Below are positions 1 through 12,700 of a stretch of 64,000 bases of DNA, piece after piece. The position numbers were made by a program, and so were the translations under genes. The notes beneath the pieces were generated by a model, which did not search any database, was not told the DNA's origin, and saw only the letters and a list, made by a program, of their open reading frames with translations. How positions within the stretch are numbered: position 1 is the stretch's first letter; each line of letters starts with the position of its first letter. The stretch is from Arenicola marina (lineage: Eukaryota > Annelida > Polychaeta > Arenicolidae), in assembly GCA_964019135.1 (NCBI GenBank), contig OZ025253.1, forward strand, positions 4,531,059 through 4,595,058, read 5' to 3'.

Positions 1-3
1 TAC

Positions 4-252
4 CTCATAAGTCACTTCTATCTGCGGACCGCTTGGGATGAAGTCAAAAAAACATTCTTCCTTCCCGGCTGGAACTTGAAATGTGAACCGGTCGTTGATC
101 GCGAGCGGCTTGCCGTTGCCATGGCCATATTGTATCTCCTCTGAAGACGTTGATGGTGTCACAATGGGCCACTCTGGCTGTGACGCACACTGGCACGTCA
201 GCGCCATAGCGAGCAGCATCCAACACGTCCTAGAGGCAGTTGCAGTGGCCAT
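4..252 (-). CDS. p24/TMED family gene, first exon (copy in unit A)
   Basis: This is exon 1 of a transmembrane emp24-domain (p24) protein; p24 proteins are ER-Golgi cargo receptors packaged into COPI and COPII vesicles. The exon starts at the ATG at 252-250 with a hydrophobic signal peptide (about residues 1-24). It then enters the GOLD domain, where the family motif FTFQVPAGKEECFFDF is plain. It ends at 4 with GAG before a GT donor at 3-2, the same splice point as the complete p24 gene at 57-60 kb. The remaining exons would lie beyond the left edge. The copy at 21,598-21,846 differs by only a few residues. The family assignment is confident; which subfamily is not clear. Confidence 0.8.
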
Positions 253-904
253 GACGAGTTGTTTTTCTTGGCGTTTTGCGATCATCGGGGAAGTATTTAA
301 GAGTTTGTGTTCTGTGAGGGAGTAGATCTATGTAGTAGGCTGTATTCTCTCTTGTCGCGGAATATTGTGCTGTCTCCTATGTATATCTCTGTGAGATTTT
401 GTCTGTTGTGTTATCTATGTGATGGAAACTGCGGAAAATGTCGACAGTTGTCTTCTCTGCCTGAGAATAGGTGTCGTCTGCTGTCTTCCCCAATGCGAGA
501 GAAAATGTTGCTTGCAGCATATTCTGCAAATCGTATATTTGACCACGTGCGTATATATGATAATTGTCGGACGACACGTTTCGTCCGCCGTGATTGGTGC
601 CTTATCCAATTAATATGTTATCGGATTTACCTGTAAATTTGATCAACCAACATACTGACAATCCGAGTGGCCATGCTTGGGTTTTGACGTTGATATTTAG
701 TAACCCCCCCTCCTCCCCACCCCCTCGCTCCCAGCACAAACTAATCAACTGATAAAGTCCCATGGCGCGATGTAATTAAACGCGTTAGATTCAAATACTC
801 CCCGTGTTCGTCAGTGGTTGGGTCCATCCGTTTTTATTGTTTGTTTGTTCTGTAAGTAACAATGCCATAGAACCAATCTACCCCTGAAAAAAGAAAATTT
901 GATA

Positions 905-1156
905 GATTGGTTATCCAGGACGCTTTAACCACCTTTGGTCATATCGCGTCAATGGGAGAGGGAAGAGAGAGTGAAGCCCTATCCCCGGGGGTAAGCCCCT
1001 ACTCTTTACGAAAAAAGACATGGGATCTTTATCCTGCGACCAAACAGACATGGCCACAGCAGTTCTCGAACCACCGACCCACGTGCCGTTAGGCTCTCAG
1101 GTGACCAGAGCACTCAATGCGAGCTTTCTAGCCCACTGAGCTGTCGCGCCGGCCCC
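905..1156 (-). mobile_element. tRNA-derived SINE
   Basis: On the minus strand a tRNA-like head begins near 1156. It has an A box CAGCTCAGTGGG (1143-1132) and a B box GGTTCGAGAAC (1072-1062), the RNA polymerase III promoter pair of tRNA-derived SINEs. A body of about 120 bp follows to about 905. That body recurs without the tRNA head and in the opposite orientation at about 61,005-61,140, which supports a dispersed retroposon. The unit B copy is at about 22,499-22,750. Confidence 0.7.
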
Positions 1157-3772
1157 AAGAAACCTTGAAGCCGGGCATCTGAATCAACTCCATAGGCATG
1201 CATGGTAAACGCATGCGAGAATCGGTTTTCTAACCCGTAACACGCAGTGTCTATATTTGACGATAGATGTCGCCTGGGGTATCTGGAACGGTCTATTGGA
1301 CGCAAGTGAAGCAATGGAAACGAGACGTCATATCAAGCAGGCGCTCCTTCTTTTAGTTTGCTTCTTAACTGATGATTTGCAGTGAGTGGAACCGCATCAT
1401 GTGCAATATTTCGTTTGATACTACAGAAAGACATGAATGCCAAAAAATAGAAAGCAAGGTTGAATTAATTAGGTTGTTGTTTTGTTTTCCATATGCGTGA
1501 AAATTCGGGACAATCGCTGAATGCTAGATGTTGTTGGTGGGACAGCTTGCACAGTGGCGCCGCTAGGCGAATGCAAAAAAGACCCTTTCTCGATTACCCC
1601 GTTGGAATCAATTGATCTATATTTTCACCCGGTCTATTCAATATATAACCGGATGTATGTAACTGTTGTAATAAATGTTTTAAAGTATAGCAGTATCACT
1701 AATAGTAAGAGCCTGATCCTAATGATAGGAAATTCTTTATTTTGGTGATATCAAATTATATCCTCAGTTAATGTTTATGACGAGATCCCCTGTAAAGTTA
1801 AAGGATGGCTGATTATGCCCGTACAATTCAACTTTTGGCACAGTCCTGGCAGTGTTCTTTTGTAGTCTGTGTGCATGTGTAAAAGTCAGAATGTAGCGGT
1901 TAATATGTGAAGTGTCTTATATATTATTCAAATAGATGTCTTGGAGGAGTGTATGTATAATATTCATATGTATATTTAATGGTGTGACATTACATATTAC
2001 TTTTTATTAGTAGATAGATAACTTGTGGATTTCATCTCGATACTCCTGGCGTTCTGCTAGTAACATTATTAGGGAAGACTCGGTTCCTGCTGGGTACAAA
2101 ACAGTATGAACTTTAACAAGAATGATGTATGTTGGGCCAACAGCTAATGCTTCACGCACATCGTAATAAGTCACGTTATCTAACCACAGTTAATTATTAT
2201 AGTCAGTAGATTCAAGTTTTGCGTACAGATTACACTGTTTGTGTTCATAATTTTGGTTTGCCGTGTTGTTATAATATCTAGTTTTCTAGAACAGATACTA
2301 TCCTTATTGTGTCATATGTCTTATTTTGTTAAATTTAAGCTGGGCAAGGTAAGAAAGTTTGCAATTATTCAAACAGGTGGTCGTATCGTGTTTGGATACG
2401 TATCTTATAGAACATACTATCAAGCGGTAAAGTTCTTCTTGTGGGTCATTCGTGTGAGCACTAATCGGTACACAACAATTATTCAAGACTTCAGTGTAGC
2501 AATACGTCTAAAAGCAGCTTATTTCCTGCTGTTGCAGATTTCTTTATCGATCATCCGCGAAAAAAAAATGTTTCTTACCTGAGAAACCTATGTTAGCGTT
2601 TACCGCATTTTTGTAATAAACCTTTTGCAGTTTTTAGTTAATATATCCTTTGGTGAAGGTGTCTATCAAGCCTTTCTTCTCTTGTATTAGTGCATCAAAG
2701 TTCTCGCGGGGCGTGTGCGATTTACCTGAAATCGACCGCTCTTGAAAAAGTTCTGTTTTTCCACGCTTATATTATCGAGCTGTAACGCCCCAAATAGTAG
2801 AAGGGCATACCTTTTCCACTTGTTTTCGCACCTACCAATTTAACTTCTGCGAGCGAGGAAAGTGACGTCAAAGGGGAACACAAACGCATGTGCTTTTGTA
2901 TTGAGACTCAGATTTTCTCTGCTCATTGGCTTGAACTCGCGAAACTCACTCAACCATGAGAACAATACACGCCCTCGACCACAGATGTCTACTCACTGCA
3001 TCAAAGGTCACCTTATGACATTATTGGGGAATGTTCAAATAACGCTCAGATGCAATGCTCCCAGAAATAATCCCGTCCGATCTCACTTTTATACTTTGAC
3101 GAACGTGTTTATAGTGATATCGTGGAATAAAAAATATAACTCCCATTAAAACAAATTGTGATTTGTTATCTTCCCTAAATTAAGTTAACTTTGAGAAAGA
3201 CGCAATCGTGGCACGAACACTTTAAGCCTGAACATTAAATAACCGGGAATCGGGAAATCTTGGTATTATTCTTTGTGATCTGCAAACGTAACACCCCCCC
3301 CCCCCCACCTTGCTCCCCCCCCCCCCCCTCCGTCTTTTATTACGGTTGAATAAAAGAATTTGGAAACGAAAACAACTACAACTGAATCCAAGCTTCATTT
3401 AATGATTATATTTTACGAAATACAACATATGCCTTATAGTCAGAGCCAATGTTCTAAAATGCAGCTTCATTAAATCTTCTTAACAGTGACCGATAATCAA
3501 CAGTGTATTATGCGTCATATATATTCAGTCTTCGTTTTAACACCTTTACCAGTACAATCATTGTGTCCAGTGAAGGCGTCTTGTATAACATATCCATTTA
3601 CCATATGATTAATTAATACAATGCCTAGCAGCATGATAATACAAAGGCATGTTATCAAATTGTGATCAATAAAACGTATTCTAAAAAGCAGTACATTTTC
3701 GCTTTTTTAACCAAATTGCATCGTCATCCATCAAACTGAATAACGGTGAAACGTTTGAAAATCCATTTGTGT
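1157..3772. other. Intergenic, no gene recognised
   Basis: This is AT-rich sequence between the p24 first exon and the 3' end of receptor A. A 113-codon open frame at 2,241-2,582 is kept in unit B, but the whole region is nearly identical there, so conservation says nothing; its composition (Ile, Phe, Tyr, Arg) is that of AT-rich chance frames. A double poly-C run lies at about 3,293-3,330 and is shorter in B. Relative to B, A lacks about 240 bp near 1,789. Confidence 0.6.
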
Positions 3773-6700
3773 TTACCAAGTAGACGTCACTGGCAACGGT
3801 CCAAGGTGTATTTCGGCGTCTGGGTTACGAAGAGGAGCCATTTTATCGTCCTGACGTCGGGATGTCCTCATGCGCAGCCCGAAAACCACAGCGATGATTG
3901 TTATAGCAAGCAATACTAACAAGGCGCCCCCTATTGAAAGACCGATAATCAGCTGTCGATTGGACCTGTAAGTCATCGAGCCAACTGCATAAACCAGACG
4001 GCGACCAGGACGCACCTGAAACAAAATGGTGGGAGCCTGGTACTGATCTGGTGCAGCAAGTCTACATGTTATAATAGGTGCAGCATCCTGTTTTAAAACC
4101 CTGTATACACAAACATATTAATAAATTGTCTAGAATTACTATTAGTAATTTTAGATAATTAGGCCCCAATCGCCTCTCCCTCTCAACACATCCCTCTCGG
4201 GCTACAAGCCTCGCTGACCGCCGGCCCACAATCTGGGCCTTCTGGATCCGGCGCTCCGATTGGACAGTTCCCCAGTCACTGGTCAGCGCTCCGATGGGTC
4301 AGATCCCCGGTCACTGGCCAGCGCTCGGCCTATAATCCCAGCGGCACCCCCTAGACCCGGCACTTGCAGGTCCCTGCCGTCGGAGCGCAATTTGGCTCCC
4401 AATACCCACCCACCCTTAAGCAATATTATAATTACTATGCATGTCATTATACAACATTTTACTTTTTAATGTTTGCTTATGTCGGCGCCACACCTTTGCC
4501 TTCTCTTCTTCTGACTGTTTACCTAATTACGCGTATATATTCCAAAATGGTCGCACGTTCGAGTTACCTTAATGGCATGAGTGACATCGCTGCCGCTGGG
4601 GGCGCCCTGGTCGTTCGGTGACGGTGTGAAACAGATGAGAAGCCGACTGGAGATCTCCACCTTCTGACACACGCCATCCCCCACCTCCACCACGTAGTTA
4701 CTGACGTCAATGCCATCCACGAAGTAACCCTGCGGAGAGAGATGAGACATGAGAGTCAGTCTGAATCTGAGCCTCCGCATGAGGGATGCGTCGCTATTGA
4801 GGCATCAAATGTAGCAATTTCCCTCCATTATGAAAACCCACAAAATGTGAACAACTTATGTCCCTCTAATGCAGCAAAAACCTCAAATGTACTTTTTCCC
4901 ACAAATCTAAATCCGCTTTCAAATATAACAACATATTTTCTCTCAAATATTTCTCTCAAGACGTCAACCTCTAATGTAGTAAACTTTGTCAATCACAATT
5001 GTAACAGCCGTTTGATGCTCTTGAGACATGTGTTGTTACACTTGAAGGCGGTTTACAGCTGTGGGATAAAAGTTACTACATTTGAGGGTTTTGTTACATT
5101 AGAGGGGAAAATGTTGTTACATCTTTTGAGCACCGACATTCTGAGGCTGTCGCACGATGCAGCCAGTTGCTGCTTAACGACGATGCAGCATGAGCGGCTG
5201 TCCGTGACACTCGCACTGATTTGCTTTCCCAATATGGTAGTTATCTAGGGAAGAAGACACAGGGGAATATAACATCACCCCAGCTAGCTTGGTTTGTTAT
5301 CGATACTTGCCGGGATGTGGAGTGGTGTCCCCTCAGAGTGTTCCGCCTCCAGGGTCACGTTAAAGTACGGCGTGACGACGATTTCCAGGACACCCTTGGC
5401 GGCCAGCGCCTCATCTGTGACGTTGCTGATGTTGGTGTACGCCTTGTAGCCGTCAAACTTGAAACCGATGTAGAGCGTGACGACGGCCAGGTCTGTGTCG
5501 TACGTCACGATGGCGGAGTCCGTATCACCTTGGGAACTGTTACCAGTGGCAGCCCGGATGTCGTCGGGAATGTCGCTAGGGGGTGTGGGGCAGAGTAGGC
5601 TGGTTTCACTGCTGATGTTGACGAGCTCGCAGATCTATATTTCCACAGGTGAAAGAGTGCGTGCTTAAATATTGCAGAACTACATTCATATTATTGGTGT
5701 AGTAGTAACAAATACGCGCGTGATTATCAAAGACCTTTCTCATATGAAGCATACCAATTTGGATATCAGCATTATAATTCAGTGTAAATAGGCATATTCG
5801 AGATGCACCGAAGCTGTCAGATGCAGCTGTAGGCCTGCCGACTGCATAATATATGGCATTGAATAGGCGAATATCGGCAAGGAATGATGCTTTCTAAACT
5901 GGAAATCGTAGCAGCGAGGAGTGGGCTACGAAGTAAAACTGAACCAAACCTCTGATGACTGAATGTTGGTCACATTGAAATCGGAGTTCTGACCGGCGGT
6001 GAGGAATCTCCTGATATTGGTGGTCACCTCGAGATACGGTTTCCACACAGAGTCCAAGGAAGACCCGGAGACAGTTAGGAAAGTACCGCCTCTGAAATCA
6101 AATGATTGTGTCCTTTGGGTTCAGATCAGACCATTCCGCTTGGTTAGGATATATAGTGGTAAAAGGCATGCTTCATCAATATCTCTTTTGTAATGAACAT
6201 TAACCACCTTCGAAAAAATGTAGATTCCCAATTGTTTCGTAACATGTGAATAATACACTGAACCCGATGTACCATTTGCCTGCATAAAAGTTGACCATTT
6301 CGAAATTTCGAATTAATATCAATAATAACCACTATACTTGCAATAACCACGATAGTGTACTAAACATGGTGCAAACGCTTCCTGTAATAACCAAGATACG
6401 TGTAATAACTATGATATATGTCATAAGCCCGATAAGTGTAATAACCATGATTTGTAAAATCACTAAATACATGTAATAACGTGTCATAACCACGATACAT
6501 GTTATAATCATAGTACGTGCATTGATCATGATACGTGTATAACCATGATAGGAAAAATAACTACGATACGTGTGATAACCATTATAAGCTAAATAACCAT
6601 GATACATCCAATAGACACGATACATGTAACAACCACGATAGTGTCATAACCACGATACGTGCATTAACCACGATATGTTCGATAACCACGATACGTGCAT

Positions 6701-9700
6701 TAACCACGATATGTTCAATAACCACGATACGTGCATTAATAACGATATGTTCAATAACCACGATACGTGCATTAACCACGATATGTTCGATAACCACGAT
6801 ACGTGCATTAACCACGATATGTTCGATAACCACGATACGTGCATTAATAACGATATGTTCAATAACCACGATACGTGCATTAATAACGATATGTTCAATA
6901 ACCACGATACGTGCATTAACCACGATATGTTCGATAACCACGATACGTGCATTAATAACGATATGTTCAATAACCACGATTCGTGCATTAACCACGATAT
7001 GTTCAATAACCACGATACGTAAAATAACCACGACATGTGAAACAACCACGATACCTCCATTCATCACCATGTTACTTACTCGAGTACCGTTAGTAGGGGG
7101 TTGATGTCCCTGATTGTGGGGTTAGACCTGTAGGTGAAGGTCACGTGATCGTCCACCGAGATGATACGTTGGTCTTGGAAGACGAGGCGAATGCGTAACT
7201 TCCGGTTTACATCGGTCTCCATGCCAACGCTTGTAGTAGCTTCTAGATAAGTGTCGTTACTGAAATTATATGGATTGACAGTTCACCAAATTGGTCTAAG
7301 TACTTACCCGATGTCCCGTAAATATCTAGTTCAGTATGTATTCATGATGATAATTGTCATGTCGACACCTTGAGATGGATGTAGAGGGTTCCGATAAACC
7401 TCGCAATGTGTTCAGCCTGATATTACATGCATAGATATCCCTTATGAAAATATCCTATGGTTATCCTATAGTATAACTATAGTTTTCATAGTATTACTAT
7501 AGTATTACTATGTCTTGTATAGTTATAATATAGTTAGTGGGAAATACTATGGTAGTTACTATACAATTACTATAGTCTCGCTAGGAATACTATGGTATTA
7601 CTATAGTTTTCATAGTAGTACTATAGTTTTCATAGTAATACTAATGTTATTTAGAAATACTATGGTAGTTACTATGGGACTACTATAGTCTCACTAGGAG
7701 TACTATAGTATTACTATAGTTTTCATAATAATACTATAGTTGTTTGGAAATACTATGGTAGTTACTATAGGATTACTATAGTTTCACTGGTATTACTATA
7801 GTTTCACTAGGATTACTATAGTCTCACTGGGAATACTATAGTTTTCATAGTATTACTATGTCCTGTATAGTAATACTATAGTTATTTAGAAATACTATGG
7901 TAGTTACTATGGGATTACTATAGTCTCACTAGGAGTACTATAGTATTACTATAGTTTTCATAATAATACTATAGTTGTTTGGAAATACTAGGGTAGTTAC
8001 TATATGATTACTATAGTTTCACTAGTATTACTATAGTTTCACTAGGATTACTATAGTCTCACTGGGAATACTATAGTTTTCATAGTATTACTATGTCCTG
8101 TATAGTAATACTATAGTTATTTAGAAATACTATGGTAGTTACTCTAGGATTACTATAGTCTCATTGGGAGTATTATAGTACTACTGTAGTTTTCATAATA
8201 ATACCATAGTTGTTTGGAAATACTATGGTAGTTACTATAGGATTACTATAGTTTTACTAGGATTACTATAGTTTCACTAGGATTACTATAGTTTCACTAG
8301 GATTACTATAGTCTCACTGGGCTTAGTATAGTATTGCTATAGTTTTTATAGTATTACTATGTCTTGTATAGTAATACTATAGTTATTTAGAAATACTATG
8401 CTAGTTACTATAGGATCACTATAGTCTCACTAGAAGTACTATAGTATTACTATTGTTTTCATAATAATACTATAGTTAGCAGGACTATGACGGCAGTTAC
8501 TTTATGTTTACTATAGTTTCACAAGGAGTACTATAGTATTACTATAGTATCATTAGGAGTATATATATATAATATTACTATAGTATTGGTAGAAGTATTG
8601 GTAGAAGCTGATACCCCATGACATGGGCCTGTGCCATATCTGCCATAGTTATAGTATTACTATAGTATCATTAGGAGTATTATAGGTACTACGATGGTAG
8701 TTACTATAGGATTACTATTGTTTTACTAGGAGTACAATAATATTACAATACCTACCATAGTAATACTATACTTGGAACTACGATGGTAGTTAATGTAGTA
8801 GCTTATTACTATACCCACCATACTAATACTACAGTATTTAGACAGTTTGTTACCGTGGGATTACTGTATAGTTACACTATGGTCTTGCCTCAATATGAGG
8901 TATTGAACGCGCAATCAAACACGATCAAACGTGCGACGTTTGATACCGACTGGGCCAACCGGTCTGCACAGTGGCAGGGGCGTTTGAATGCACCTGCCTC
9001 TTTGTGCACCCCGCCGGTCCGTTATTTACCTTTTCTTGAAATAATAACCTTAAGTGAAAAAACCGCGAAGAGAACTGCGTTTCGGTCGGCACTAAAAGCT
9101 ATAACGTTATTGAAATTAAATTTAAAAGTACCCATCTTTTATTCATTGGTAACATATACAATCGATCGCCGTTGTAAACGGGTGTCAAATCTCGCTGTTT
9201 ATCGGTGTAAATGGGCGTCAGGTTTGTATTTTGTAATCAGCGCATTCACGCTCCAAGTACAATTACAGGTTAAGAATTTGTGTCGGCCATCATACGTGGT
9301 GTGACATTGAGACAGGTAGGTTTGCTTGTTTCGCTCTTAGAGACGTGTGTATGTACGAAGAGATGGGGATGGGATGCTATCATGGAGCCCATGATAGAGC
9401 AGAGCGTACAGATGGAGGGGCTCGAAGCCGACGGGGTGGGTCCGCGCCCTATGCAGTCAGCAGTCAAAGAGGACTTCCCACTGCACCCATCTCACCCCGG
9501 CCAGTGGATACCTGCGTCTTGTAACAAGAGCCTCGCCTAGTTTATGGCTTCTGGACCCTCCTGCATCAGCAGAGAAGTACACATGCCGGCAACACTACTT
9601 GCCACATGTGTGCGCCGTTGCGCATCGACAAAGTTGGGGGAGAGGCAGGTTTTTATGACCCATACAGCGGTAGTGGGGCTGGCCCAATTAATGGGAGTTG

Positions 9701-12700
9701 TAAATGCTGGCGTCATGGCTGGGCATGGTGAGAGACTTGCACAAATTCAAACTTGTGTCAGTACTTGTCCTGCATGCTATAGGCTTGCCCAGTTGGGATT
9801 TCATCTACTGGGTATATTCAGTTCCAGCTTGAAATTTATCTAGTAGAAAAGAAAAAAAATGGCCTACCCAATTATTTGAGTACATGTGCCGGTATCTACA
9901 ACAAATTGTATATGAATATACATACAGAAGTTGCTGATGATATCAATGTATTTGTATTATATTTTATATTTGCAGAGAGTCATCAATTGATGCTTCCCAA
10001 AGATGCTGATCTGATATGCCTTTGGCGTTCAAGTTTTATTTATGCGAGTACATGGGCCGGTATCTATAACAAATTGTATATGCATACATACAGTTATTCC
10101 TTATGAAATCACTGAAATGTCTATTATATTTAATATTTGCAGTCACCAATGCTTCCCAAGGACGCTGCATGTATACCTTTTGGTATTTCAATAACATCTT
10201 TAAAAGTGATGAATTTGAGCTCCATATTATACAATGTCTGTTTATTATTATATTATTGCAGTTTGCAACAATACCAGATTATTTTTACATGGAAAATGTT
10301 TCTGATTTCTAACTCAAATTTCTGATCACCAGTATACCAGTGCATAAAACCAAAAGTATGAATAAAAGAGATAAAATGACAAAATGCAGGTCTTTTGCAA
10401 TATTTGTGGTTGATGCGTACATATATCTATACATGCACTATAAAATGATTTTGTATAGGTGCAATGATAAATGGTGATATGATATGACAAAAATACCATG
10501 ATTTATTATTGCAGTACTCTTGTCATCATTTTGGATAAGCTGATACCCCATGACATGGGCCTGTGCCATATCTGCCATAGTTATATACACTATAGTACTA
10601 TGGTATTCCAGGTGATATTGATACTATGGCTACCAAACTATAGTATTACTATAGTCAAGATAACTATGGTATTACTATAGTGAAGATAACTATGGTATTA
10701 CCATAGTCTAGATAACTATAGTATTACTATAGCCTAGATAACTATAGTATTGCTATAGTCTAGGTAACTATAGTATTACTATAGTCTAGGTAACTATAGT
10801 ATTACTATAGCCTAGATAACTATAGTATCACTATAGTCTAGATAACTATAGTATTACTATAGCCTAGATAACTGTAGTATTACTACAGTCTAGATAACTA
10901 TAGTATTACTATAGTCTAGATAACTATAGTATTACTATAGTCTAGATAACTAGTATTACTATAGTCTAGATAACTATAGTATTACTATAGTCTACATAAC
11001 TATAGTATTACTAGTCTAGATAACTATAGTATTACTATAGTAATACTATAGTCTAGATAACTATAGTATTACTATAGTAATACTATAGTACAGTACTATT
11101 GTGCACGAAATTACCACCGATTTACTATAGTTATAAAAAACTATAGTATTACTATAGCCTAGATAACTATAGTATTACTATAGTCCAGATAACTATAGTA
11201 TTACTATAGTCTAGATAACTATGGTATTACTATAGTGAAGATAACTATGGTATTACCATAGTCTAGATAACTATAGTATTACTATAGCCTAGATAACTAT
11301 AGTATTACTATAGTCTAGGTAACTATAGTATTACTATAGTCTAGGTAACTATAGTATTACTATAGCCTGGATAACTATAGTATCACTATAGTCTAGATAA
11401 CTATAGTATTACTATAGCCTAGATAACTGTAGTATTACTACAGTCTAGATAACTATAGTATTACTATAGTCTAGATAACTATAGTATTACTATAGTCTAG
11501 ATAACTAGTATTACTATAGTCTAGATAACTATAGTATTACTATAGTCTACATAACTATAGTATTACTAGTCTAGATAACTATAGTATTACTATAGTAATA
11601 CTATAGTACAGTACTATTGTGCACGAAATTACCACCGATTTACTATAGTTATAAAAACTATAGTATTGCTATAGCCTAGATAACTATAGTATTACTATAG
11701 TCCAGATAACTATAGTATTACTATAGTCTAGATAACTATAGTATTACTATAGTCTAGATAACTATAGTATTACTATAGTCTAGATAACTATAGTATTACT
11801 ATAGTCTATATATCTATAGTATTACTACAGTAATACTATAGTACAGTACTATTGTGCACGAAATCACCACCGATTTACTATAGTTATGAAAACTATAGTA
11901 TTACTATAGTTATGGACCATAGTACTTTTTCATAAGGGATGTTCCATTACTGTGAAGGCAACGGACACAGCAGATGCAAAGCAAGTCACGCAAGACAAAT
12001 TCATTCAAAATCAAGACAGACTGAGGTCTAGTTACTTTTTTTGAACGTCTGCCCGAATTATTATCTAGCGGGATCGAAATATCATCTAGGGGACCCTACT
12101 CATTATCAGAAGGGCCCTACTCATTATCAGAGGGGCCCTACTCATTATCAGAGGGGCCCTACTCATTATCAGAGGGACCCTACTCATTATCAGAGGGGCC
12201 CTACTCATTATCAGAGGAGCCCTACTCATTATCAGAGGGGCCCTACTCATTATCAGAGGGGCCCTACTCATTATCAGAGGGGCCCTACTCATTATCAGAG
12301 GGGCCCTACTTATTATCTAGAGAGGGTTGACGTATTAACTAGGGGGCCCTAGAGGGATCGACCCCGCCAGATAATAAGTAGGGCCCAATAAATAATAAGT
12401 CGATCTCCCTATATAATAAGTCGGAGATATACTTTCAATAAAAAGAAACACTTTCTTAAAAAGAGTTAACTTAGATATTAAACAGAGGCCATTAATAATG
12501 TTGCATTAATAAGAATGACACTCACCAAAATTGCACCGTTGCAAGGTAATCGTCTCCAATGTTGACGGTGGTGACCAGATAAGGCGACTGTAGGCCATTG
12601 CCTAGCAGTGTGATTACTGTACCTCCCGCCAGGGGGCCGCGATCGGGATACAATGAGTCTATAAGATTGGTGAAACACAATTATGCCATAGCGTAGTAAA

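Larger units (their letters stand above)
7439..11938. mobile_element. 4.5-kb TIR element with giant near-palindromic arrays, intron 5 of receptor A
   Basis: The element starts CCCTTATGAAAA and ends TTTTTCATAAGGG, a 12-bp perfect terminal inverted repeat, flanked by AT on both sides. Copy B has the uninterrupted site GCATAGATATGTTCC at the same place in the intron, so this is an insertion of exactly 4,500 bp with an apparent AT target duplication. About 1.3 kb at each end is tandem near-palindromic sequence of the type ACTATAGTATTACTATAG. The middle (about 8,780-10,590) is not repetitive and I recognise no transposase in it, so it looks non-autonomous. The superfamily is unknown. Confidence 0.8.

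Noticed and set aside
2241-2582. 113-codon frame conserved between units A and B
   Set aside because: The surrounding non-coding sequence is equally conserved, the composition is that of AT-rich chance frames, and no domain is recognisable.
4742-5248. 168-codon plus-strand frame
   Set aside because: It crosses an intron of the receptor on the other strand, and copy B breaks it by a 35-bp indel.
6650-7020. CRISPR-like regularly spaced repeat
   Set aside because: The units are contiguous 36-bp tandem repeats without unique spacers, and the DNA is eukaryotic.
6535-7104. Long frames on both strands (up to 189 codons) with repeating Thr-Ile-Arg-Ala or Val-Val-Ile-Glu-His motifs
   Set aside because: They follow from a 36-bp repeat, a multiple of three, which keeps several frames open. 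The region is an intron of the receptor gene.
12041-12352. 103-codon Thr-His-Tyr-Gln-Arg-Gly-Pro repeat protein
   Set aside because: The 21-bp minisatellite inside a MITE explains it; unit number differs between copies and both strands are open.
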